The notes under the pieces are model-generated. The model made no database searches. It was not told the DNA's origin and was given only the letters and a program-made list of their open reading frames with translations. The position numbers and the translations under genes are program-made. From the NCBI GenBank assembly GCA_015680685.1, contig MNCI01015841.1, positions 115,982-179,981 of the forward strand: a DNA stretch of 64,000 bases. Direction: 5' to 3'. Shown here piece by piece: positions 23,069 through 32,581 of the stretch (position 1 is the first letter of the stretch; every line of letters begins with the position of its first letter). This DNA is from Gnetum montanum. Lineage: Eukaryota; Streptophyta; Gnetopsida; Gnetales; Gnetaceae.

Positions 23069-23422
23069 CTAAATGTTCCTTGTTATGGCCCTTAGCACAT
23101 TATCCTTGCAAATTATGTTAACTTGGTTAGGAAGAGGTAATGTCGCCATTTTCTTAAAGAAAAGACCAAAGCTAAACATGACCTCTCCATGTAATGCATG
23201 GCTCAAGTAATATACAGGGACTTCGGTTTCGTCGTCTTGTTTTTGGCAAAGCATAGATGCGATGGATGAATCTGAAGTGATAAGGTAGATGTAAAACGGT
23301 TTATCGTTTTGAGGTGGATAAACCGTGGGTAGTAGGGCAAGTGTTGTTTTAATGTTATCAAATGCTTCTTGGCACTGTGGAGTCCATTCAAAATGGACGT
23401 TTTTGTGTAACATGTGGTTCAT
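23069..23422 (-). pseudogene. Element B first RNase H, lacking its middle
   Basis: Reads VHFEWTPQCQEAFDNIK, PFYIYLITSDSSIASML and VYYLSHAL, then departs. Where element A has the Glu-bearing stretch YNEMERNYLALIFALKKW, B reads a short unrelated-looking segment and rejoins at VNIICKDNVLRAI. The segment with the second catalytic residue is therefore lost or replaced. The second RNase H downstream keeps its motifs. Confidence 0.7.
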
Positions 23423-23581
23423 AGGTTTTAGTTTGTCTGTCAGTTTTTCTATAAAGCGCCTGATAAATTGTAGTCTACCTTGTAGACCTCGAAGTTTAGT
23501 AAGGTTTCCTGGTGGTTTCAGGTTTGTTATGGCCTTAACTTTATCGGGTTCTACTCGTATCCCTGCTTTTGAGGCTATAAA

Positions 23582-24712
23582 TCACAAAATTTTACCTGTT
23601 TTGACGTCGAAGACACATTTTTTTGGGTTAAGTCTTAGTTCATACTTTAAACAATGCTTTAATACTAGGTCAAGGTCTTGTACATGTTGTTCCAATGTTT
23701 TTGATTTAACCACAATGTCGTCCACGTAGTCATTGAGCGATTGTAATATGTAATCGCTAAAGATGAATGTCATCGCTCTTTGATACATGGCCCCAGCATT
23801 CTTGAGACCAAAGCGCATCATTGTATAACAAAAGGTTCCCCATGGTGTCATAAAGGTTGTCCGAAGCTGATGCTCCATGTTGATGCGTATTTGATTGTAT
23901 CCTGAGAAGCCATCCATAAAAGATAATAGGGCATGCCCAGTAGTCAAGTCAACAAGTTGATCGATGCTGGGTAGGGGGAAGTCATCTTTTATGGTTGCAA
24001 CATTTAAATCCCAGAAGTCAACGCATAAGCGAATGCTTCCGTTCTTCTTCGGGACAATGACCATGTTGGATACCCACTCGGTGTAATCAACAGCACGAAT
24101 GAAACTGGCTTGATAAAGCTTGGTGATCTCATTGCGCATTGCCAATGCCACCTTGGGTTTAACCTTTCGTGCCTTTTGTTTTACTGGTCTCAATTTCGGA
24201 TCAAGGATAATGTTATGCTGGACAATTTGAGGGTCTAACCCAGGCATGTCCGTGTAAGACCATGAGACTGCTTTCATATTTTCCCTAAGCACGTCCTCAA
24301 TGTTTTTGGCTAGTTGTGGTTTTAGTAATGTGCTTAATTTTAATATTTTAATTTCCCCATCGTGCATGGTGACAGGAGTTTCGGCCAACGGGCCTTCGGT
24401 GATATTTTCGGCTTCTATGTCAAGGGGTTTTGTCATGCCTTTGTAGTTGTCTATTGTTTGCTGTGTTGAGGCTATGACTGCGTCATCCGTTGGTGAACTT
24501 AAGTGGATGAGGTTTATGTTAATATCTCTTGCAATTTTGCCATATGGTCCATCAATGATTAACGGTGCGGTTAAATGCTGGCAATCCATCAAGCTTGCTC
24601 CTGCCAATAAACAGAGAGCTGAATGAGCTAATGGGTATTGTTCTATGTTCTTTGGTAATTTTAAATTATGTGTACATGCATGATGGTGGATTATCATCAC
24701 ACCAGGACGCAT
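23582..24712 (-). pseudogene. Element B pol N-terminus and reverse transcriptase
   Basis: The open frame starts with ATG at 24712, immediately after array R2. About 190 residues precede the RT, including HLTAPLIIDGPYGKIA and a DMPGLDP.IVQH tether. The RT follows with VKQKARKVKPKVALAMRNEI, WVSNMVIVPKKNG, LCVDFWDLN, FMDGFSGYNQI, MTPWGTFCYTMM, FGLKNAGAMYQRAM and YVDDIVVKSK. A stop follows GKIL at 23582, and the reading continues in the same strand to the RNase H. The RT domain itself is open for 376 residues. I place the start at 24712 because element A has an equivalent ATG at 16949 in the same setting. Confidence 0.9.
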
Positions 24713-24714
24713 GG

Positions 24715-24895
24715 CAGTTTAGGGCCGTACCAGGCCGTAGATGGCAGTTTAATGCCTTACTGGTTCAAATGTAATCTACGAGTAGCAGTTTAAGGTCGTA
24801 CCAGGCTGTAGGGGGTTTGTATGTGGCAGTTTAAGGCCTTACCGGGCCGTAATGGCAGTTTAAGGCCGTACCAGGCCATATGTGGTTTACGTTGG
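24715..24895 (-). repeat. Tandem array R2 of element B
   Basis: Five or six units of 25-45 bp, on the minus strand ACGGCC(T/C)GGTACGGCCTTAAACTGCC. It sits exactly between the pol ATG and the antisense gene's upstream region, as in element A. Confidence 0.8.
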
Positions 24896-25099
24896 AATGT
24901 TCGGCGTAAACGTGTGAAATGGGTTCACAGGGGAACGAGATATGGTAATTTTTGTTTATTTTATATTTTTTATGATTTTTTGGGCAAATTTTAGCGAAAA
25001 ATAAGTAAAAAGGCAAAAAGTAGCAAACCGGGAGGCGACGACATAAGCAGCGGTGATAGTGCTATAAAAAGGGGGCAGGGGGTGTCATTTGTAACATTG

Positions 25100-25357
25100 C
25101 ATTTCAGGGCATAACATCTGAGTGAGCGTAAGCATAAACTGTGAAACCCAACGTAAGCGTAAACCCAAACCCAGAGCGTAGACACCAACGACCGAACCCC
25201 AGCGTAGACGCCAACGACCGAACCCCAGTGTAGATGCCAAGCGTAGAAGTTCAGGCATCGGCGTAGAGACACAGACTTCGGTGTAGAGGCTTCGTGTAGG
25301 CGTAAACAGTTCCAACCTTTAGTGTAGACTATCGATCCCAGCGTAAAGGACATCGAG
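25100..25357 (+). promoter_or_regulatory. Upstream region of element B's antisense gene
   Basis: A likely TATA box (GCTATAAAAAGG, about 25060-25071) lies about 290 bp upstream of the ATG at 25358. The interval is filled with GCGTAGAC/GCGTAAAC repeats, the half-site of the GCGTATACGC motif of the LTRs. This suggests that the antisense gene has its own promoter. Inference only. Confidence 0.45.
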
Positions 25358-28300
25358 ATGGGCAAAGGAAAAGAAGTGGAAGGTTAGGGGAGGAAGGGTC
25401 CTAACTTGACCTTCGCAAAGGAGAGCGAAGCCATGCTGCAGTGCCTGCCCAGGCCAAGGATTCCATCATGGACTGGATCATCGCATAGGTAGGCTTTGAT
25501 CCTTCTTCTATTAGTTATTTTTTCTTGTGCATGTTTCATAGCGTAGACAGTCTCGTAAAGGGCTTCGGCGTATACGCTGAGCGTAAAGAGTTAGCGTAGA
25601 GGGTTTCGGCGTATACGTCGAGCGTGAGTTAGCGTAGAGGGTTTTGGCATATACGCCGAGCGTGAGTTAGCATAGAGGGTTTCAGCGTATATGCTGAGCA
25701 TGAGTTATTGTAGGCGTAGACTGTCATGGCTTAAGCGGTTTTCAGTGCACAGCGTAAACACTTTTCTTGTACGAAGCATAGATGATTTTATCAGCGTATA
25801 CGCTGAAGGTTGTATGGCGTATACGTTGAGGGTTTCTCCAGCGTATACACTGAGCGTGAACAGTTAATCCTTTTCAAGTATAGTACAGCGTAGACTTATT
25901 TTTCATGTTTTCATCGTAAACTATTTGTTCAGTGTCTAGCGTAGACCATTTAAGCTAAAGGTTCCTACGGCGTATACGCTAAGGTTTTTGGTCGCGTATA
26001 CGCTGAGCGTAGACAGTTCGGTCGGCAACGTAAATAGTTCATTGTCAGCGTATACGCCGGATTAGGTAGCGTATACGCTGAGTGTAAATAGTTTGTAATA
26101 GCGTATACGTTGGGTTAAACGGCGTATATGCTGAGCATAAGCAGTTAGCAATTTTTTCTAAGTGTTGGTCTACGATGTGAACGTTTGTTCCTCGCATCAT
26201 TTTGATGCAAGGATGATTTATTGTGGCATCCTGATTGCTTGCAGGGATAGTAAGCCTTTTCTCCTCGTTGTTGAGCTTGTTGGGGTGCTAACATGGTTTG
26301 GCCCCATTGAGGCTGATGAGCCCACCTCGAATCTAACTGTGGACAACAATAGGGTTTGGTTCAGAGAAGGTGCGTGTGAATTCCTGGCCTTCATGCTAGA
26401 TAATTTTGAAGTGGCCATCTGGTCGAACTTAAGTGAAGTGGTGGCGCGGAGCATGCTTGAGGCAATGCTGCCGGGAGCCGCCGAGGGTGTCATGGTCTTC
26501 ATAGAAGACATTGACGAGGGGCCGTTTGTGAACGAGGATGGTTCTCCCCGTGGGCCCAGGTCTACATGCCCATTAGCACGCGTGTGGGCACAGTTACCGC
26601 GAGGGTAGGACTACCTTAATAACACTCTATTCATAGTTGCACACGTGCACACGCTATTCTAGAATCCCCCTGGAACCGTGTACCGGGTGGATAGGTAGGA
26701 CCATTTAAGTTTATTGTTTCTTTTTGTCGTTCGGCATTTATGTCTTTTTTGACATTCGTTTGTTTGTAGGCCCAAAGTTAATTCGGATGGGACGCGCATT
26801 GAAGATGAAGGGCTTGCTCTAGCTCGCACTACTCTAGAGGCTTTTATGGCAGGTCCCACCCTTCGTGGAACCGTATTGGGTCAAACGAAGGGTGCGATCG
26901 TTCATTTTCACAAGCAGTTCTCTAGAGCGTTCGCTATGTGCCAAGCTTGTGGATGGCTGCATGAAGATTGGTCAGACAAGGGACCGGTCTTCCCCCGTGA
27001 CTCTGGCAGCACATCCAAGTCTAAAACTAATGATAAATGACAACATTTCCTAGATGTGCTAATATGTTTGTTCAACTGTCGGGAGTTATACTGATATAAT
27101 GATTTCAAATTATATTTGCAGTTGATGTACCTCCTGGCGGGGATCTGGTAACAATGGGATGAACTGAGACTACACTGTCGATGAAGTTTGGAGAGGTCGG
27201 TAAGGCCCAAAAGTGGTTACGTACCCATGCTCCACCATCCATCGTTCGTTTCTTAGACAATGTTGGCCTCATGGAGCTCTTCACGACCCCGAGTCTTGAT
27301 GTATCAATAGCAGAAATGATTGGGATCGTGGATTCTTTTAATGAGTCTGTCTCATACTACAGCACCCGGATTAAGGGTGTTAAGGTAGCCTTCCATCTGT
27401 CGCCTGAATTCCTTTCAAACTTATTTGGGGTACTGGCAGATGGTATAAGTGTAGTGTTGGACAGGGCTCATAAAGAGCTACAAAAGGTTCATGAGTTGGA
27501 GAACTGGTTAGGCATGGCCAAGGGTGCCAAGGGATTCCCAATGTAGGGGAAAGTAAAGGTTGAGGAGGTAAATGAACTATATCCCCTGTTTAGGGTGCAG
27601 GTGTTCCCCAAATCCCTTTCTTAGGTGCGGAGTCTTGGGGTCGAAGCTGTACGTGTCATGCGAACTATCCTAGAAACTGGCATGTGCTATAATTGGGCCC
27701 AATTTTTGTTGTCGGGCATGCACAAGGAGATAGTGCAGTTGCGTTCGAATGTCGAGGTGCAGTCCCACTTCACCTTTTCCTTCTTTGCCGGTTACCTTCG
27801 CCACTTCGCCGAGTTTCTGGTAGTTCACGCAGATAATAAGTTTGTTCTACGGGATCGGGGTCAACTACCCCGCCCATGGATCAACCACCTATCCCAAGAT
27901 GCTCCTGAGGGCATTGATGAGTCCGTGTCTATCACAATAGGGGGGGGGCGTCTGGTACGTCAATCCACACACATGACAGTTTGGGATTGGAGCCAGACGA
28001 CGTGCCCTACACTGCGAAAAGGATGGAACGGGTCATCAAGGAGACCGTTGGCCAGGCCAAGTCAAAACTGAAAATGCACGAACGCGTGACTAAGGAAGTC
28101 TCGAATGTGAACGAGCCACGAGTGAAGCGCATACGATTCAAGATGCCTGGTAAGTAGACTTCACCCACTTATTGTTTTATTGTTTTCATTTTGCTCATAA
28201 TTTTTACTTCAATCGCTTACATGTCACTGATACCTTTGGCTTGATTTGAGAAGTGAGGAAGCAGGCATTAGAGACCATTATTGAGGAGGAGGAGACCAAT

Positions 28301-29834
28301 ACGGAGTGAAATAACGAGGAGGAAAATGTGGAGAAGGAGCAGGGAGGAGGGACAGAGGAGTTGAAGGAAAACACCACAGAAACTGAGCCGTTGGATGATC
28401 AGTGTGGTGTCGACCAAATGTTCAGCAGCTTCCTTAAGGGAAAGCTGGACTTAGGCGATCCCCCAGAAGGTGACAAGGAGCATGGTATGTTTTATTTTTA
28501 TTTCACTTTATACTGCTTCGCTAGTTATCATTTCTATGGTATTTTATTTTCATAATTTCATTTCGTACAGACAAAGGTAGCGAAACCAGGACGGTGCAAT
28601 TAGATGTACCCATGAAGACGGTTCCTCCTGAGAGGACCACAGAGGTTAGTTCGTCACACACCCGTGGGCCATTTACTTGGATAGAAATGCCAAGTAAGAT
28701 GGATTTTGTGGCTGGAATCGCTGAAGAGGTTGTCGAACGAATTCAGGAGGCTCACCCTGAAATAGGTATAAATGTTTTGAATCATTTGTAGTCTTGGAGT
28801 TTCATACCTTGTTCATGTTGTCTTAACGTTTGTTCTTTTTGTGTGCATAGGTGCCAAATTAAGGTGGGATCCTTTTGAGAGCATTAGTATGGAGAGTTTA
28901 CCCACACTATCCCCGGAAGTGGAGCAGGTGCCGAGGCCTGTTTATGAGGAGGTGGCGGAAGGTCTCATGCACAATGCTAAGTCATTGTGGACCTGTAGGC
29001 GTTCTGTCGAGCAGTTGTGGCTACAGATTCAGGCAAAGGAAAAGGAAGTCTTTGAATTGTCAATTGAACATGACGATCTTAAGGCTTGGTACGAGTTCGC
29101 CGCTACCAAACTAAGTGGTGATCACTATTGGCGAATGTCCGAGGTTATGTATACAAGATATTGGAACTACTAAATCATCATGCGTCACTGACTCGGAGAA
29201 TGGCAGAGCGTAAAGCCCAAATTAATCTCCTAAACCTCAAATGTCAATATTGGAAAGCCTTCTCTTCCAAGATTCACAAGTGGGGCCAGGATGAGAAGAA
29301 CCACAAACATCACTACAAGAAGTCATTAAAAGAAGTGTCCATTGAAAAGCGGCAACTAGAAATGTTTGTGGAGGGTTTGGGTTTGTGCTCTGCTTTTGAT
29401 ACTTTTGCCCAAAACACAACTGTTGAGATGGAGTCTCCTACAAGGGTGATTACAACTGCTTCTGGGGAAGTGTCTGTGGGTGAATTCCCTCTGGAGCATC
29501 CTACCTGGTTAGCTGTTGACAAGGGGAAGACCTTAGCAGACGTCGACTTAGGCCTTGATAGGACAGATTGGGCCAGTGCCTCAGAAGAGGAAATCCTTCG
29601 TCAGCTGGAATTTGGGTTAGGGGGATCTCCTATGGTGAGCTTTTTGTCATTACGAAACGGATTTGCTAAATAATGTTTGGAATTTTGGTGTTCTCTTATT
29701 CTTATATTGATTGTCTCCTTTTGTATTTTCAGGATGAAGGTGGTGACGATGTCCAAGAAGCTGGCCCCAGTGGAGCAGGGGCCCCTGATGCTGGTGGATC
29801 CAAGGGGGACGACCCTCCCATCCTAGATGCTTAG
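25358..29834 (+). pseudogene. Element B antisense gene: FCP1/NIF-like pseudophosphatase with coiled-coil C-terminus
   Basis: Likely exons, all with GT-AG ends except the exon 3 donor: 25358-25488, 26245-26694, 26770-about 27040, 27122-28149, 28254-28484, 28571-28765, 28851-29634 and 29733-29834 (stop). Exon 2 reads PFLLVVELVGVL, FREGACEFLAFMLDNFEVAIW, LARVW, NNTLFIV and NPPGTVYRV, which is the FCP1/NIF pattern. The nucleophile D and its partner are E and V, and the later DD pair is absent. Exon 3 has CGWLHEDW. Exon 4 has KWLRTH, DNVGLMELF and FGVLADG. Exon 5 is acidic. Exon 7 is a charged helical, probably coiled-coil part. The tail is acidic. Stops at 25385, 26606, 26661, 27544 and 27622 and a shift near 29165 show that this copy is dead. 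No transposition function can be assigned. Confidence 0.7.
25560..26145 (+). repeat. GCGTATACGC palindrome cluster in intron 1 of B's antisense gene
   Basis: About thirteen copies of GCGTATACGC or one- to two-base variants in under 600 bp, usually followed by TGAGCGT. The same motif fills B's LTRs. No coding frame crosses this stretch, so it is intron 1 between donor 25489 and acceptor 26244. Confidence 0.85.
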
Positions 29835-30119
29835 TTTTAGTTTTTAATTTTGTTTTTTTTTTGTTTTATGGAACTATTCTGACTCAAATTGATACGTGAA
29901 TTGTAAATTGAAAATTTTGAGATATCTTGAACAGATGGACGAAAACAGTTAACCCTTATAATTGTACTTCATTGCATATAAAGAAAATTTTTTGTTGATT
30001 TTGAGTTTAATTGTGCATACGACACGACAATGTAAAATGTTTGGCTTGTTTTCCTGTTTTAAGTGTAATGCGCAGATGTGATTATAAATGCTAAGCGAAA
30101 AAGGAAAACAAAGTATGAG

Positions 30120-30420
30120 TGTATGAACTAGTTTAAGGCCATTTTGGGTCCCATGCGTAATTTAAGGCCATTTCGGGCCAAATGCATAGTTTAAGGCCAT
30201 TTCGGGCCTTAACGTAAATAGGAAATATTTTGAATGACCCGGATAGATTTCTCAGTTGACCGACCATTGCTTATCGTGGCTAGTTTTATGTCATTGCGAA
30301 CATGATAGTTTAACATCATTTCAGATAGGGGGCGTAGTTTAGTGTCTTTTCGGACTTGTTGTAGTTTAACGTCATTTTGGACAGCTTGTAGTTTAACGTC
30401 ATTTTGGACTAATTGAGATA
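30120..30420 (-). repeat. Tandem array R1 of element B
   Basis: On the minus strand, units of 25-40 bp such as GGCCCGAAATGGCCTTAAACT, grading into TCCAAAATGACGTTAAACT. It lies between protease end and the 3' end of the antisense gene. It is sequence-related to element A's R1 array. Confidence 0.8.
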
Positions 30421-30574
30421 GTATTATTTTAATAGTTTTTTGATTCTTCTTATTTTTACGTCAGGCGATGTATCAGCTGGTATGATTTTGTACTCAGCGT
30501 CCCCTTCGCTGATCACATTGAATGGTAATTCGGCCCAAGGGACGTCTGATGGAGTGGTTCCTGTATCAGTGTTT

Positions 30575-31144
30575 TCAGATGTTGGTAGTTATCGTGAATT
30601 CTGTGTTAGTTTCTAATTGAGAAGGTGTATGTACAATGTCAGGTGCAGGTGTTTCTGTTTTAGGTGGATTTTCTTCTGTGTTCAAAGGATTACTGCCTAC
30701 CAGTTGTTGTTCATTTATGGAGTTTCGGCTAGGCTCTTCAAGCTCAACCTTTGAGCCTTGGTCTGTGTCCGTGTGTGACGAAATAATAGGTGTAGCCACT
30801 TCCCCATGTATAATGATTTCACTACCTTCATAAGGTAGGTGAATCTCTTGGTGTATAGGTGATGAGACCGCTTTCAGTTGGGCCAGCCAGGGCCTTCCTA
30901 ATATTAGGTTGAATCCTGGCATTTCATCGACCACTACGAAGTCGGCGAACGTGGGAAATTGGTCCCCCGCTATGAAGTCTAAGGCCATCGTGCCTTTGAC
31001 CATCACACGTGACCCGCTGAATGATTTTAAACATGTGGTGATAGTTGGTTTGATTAACTTAGTAAGCCCTAGTTGTTCAATGATGGGGTATGGTACTAAG
31101 TTTGTGGCAGCTCCATCGTCTATGTGGATCCTATGTATCTTGAA
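30575..31144 (-). pseudogene. Element B aspartic protease
   Basis: On the minus strand HIDDGAATN (about 31125-31100) gives the catalytic D-D-G-A loop. After it come TCLKSFSG..VMVKGTMALDFI and GFNLILGRPWLA (about 30920-30890). The open part is 31006-30575 and ends in an acidic, Pro/Thr-rich tail. A stop lies just upstream, near 31147. It would process the Gag-Pol polyprotein. As in element A, RT does not follow. Confidence 0.85.
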
Positions 31145-32572
31145 CTAATTTATGCGTATCGTTATGAACATGGGGGCTGTTGTTATCTCCCCTATTTTCT
31201 TATCCACCTTAATGTTATCGTTGTGGAAGCCTAATGGTTTGGAAGTTGTCCCTTGGGGCGAGTACATTACTGCATGAATGGAGGGTTCATTTGGAGGCAA
31301 GTCCTCGCTCACTGGGATCGACGTCAACATGCGTACCAAAGCTTCATGATGTGTTTGGGATGTTAGAACTAAGTCATACAAGCTTAATGAAGTGTTCTTT
31401 TGCTTGAGTGCTTGTGTGACTTGTGTTAAAGCTGTTGCTAAGTCTCTACTGTTGTGCACGTTTTTATCGGTGGTGACTGGGTCCATTGGGCCCAACAGTT
31501 TTATTTCATGCTTTGCTGGTCTGTCATTTTTGCTCGAAACCATCGCTTTAGATATATCATGTTTTTTGGATGATTCACCCTCGTTACCTGCATTGGGTTG
31601 ACTGTTGGGTGGTGTCATAGGTATGGCATTGAGTGGAGTGGGTTTAGGTGGCCCTACAGCTAACCGTTGATGCTCCTTCTCCAAGCGTTCACGTGAAAGC
31701 CTATCTGCTAAGCGTTCTCGTGTGTGGCATGGAGGTGGAGTTGGTCTTGGAGCCTCGGGTTGCCCTGGGATTCGTATCACATATGGAGCTGGGTGTGGTT
31801 GCGGTTGGAAAGTCTGACGTGGTTGAGCAGAAGATTGGCCAGGCATCCTAATGACATAGGGGCTAGGTTTGCCTTGCATTTGTGAGGTGGAGGCTTGGTA
31901 ACCATTAGGATTTTTGGGTGTCCTAACGACATATGGGGTCGGTTTTGGTGAAGTTTGGACCTCCGTTGTTGCGACTGCGGGTGGTACTCGGACTACGAAA
32001 GGGGCAGGCCGAGTAGGAGGGGTTGGTAGATTTGAGGTGGTGATGGTAGGAGGTACACGCACCACGTATGGTCTTTCGCGTGTCAGAGTATTAGACATTG
32101 CTACCACCGAGGGCACTCGGATGACATATGATTGCTGCCGGGCACGCAGTGGTTGAGGCATGGATGTGGATGTAGTGGGAGGAACATGGACTACAAATGG
32201 CTTGTTAGGTGTTTGTTGTTTATATTCAAAGTAGACGGTGTTAATGTTGGGTGTCTTGGATTCATCATCTAAGTAGATTGTGTTGATAACGTACGGTGCC
32301 TCTTTGATGTTCAGAGGGTGTTTATACACCCCCATAGCCTGGTTCTGCTGTTGGACAGGGTTGGCCTTGTCAAAGGTGATTTGGCCTTCGTCGATCATTC
32401 GTTGTATGTCCTGCTTCAAGTTGAAACAGTAATTCGTGCCGTGCCCATTGCGTTGGTGATAGTCACAGAAGCGATCCATTCTAAAGCCTTTGGGCACTGG
32501 GGGCTCATCTGGTGTCACTAGGCTTGGGTTCTGAATGAGTTGACAGAACCGATCATGTCTCTGGATGGCCAT
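31145..32572 (-). pseudogene. Element B gag C-terminus with zinc knuckle and Pro-rich linker
   Basis: Open for 475 residues. Near the start it has FCDYHQRNGHGTNYC, a clear knuckle (C, H, C positions), then LKQDIQRMIDEGQI. The middle holds repeated phrases of the type PYVVRVPP and APYVIRIPG, about eight times, spaced by Pro/Thr-rich segments. This repeated 'PFVxRVPP' peptide also occurs in element A. The end has SLYDLVLTSQTHHEALV. Its RNA-binding role is inferred from the knuckle; the role of the repeated peptide is unknown. A stop and frame break separates it from the gag core at 32582. Confidence 0.8.
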
Positions 32573-32581
32573 AGGGGATAA

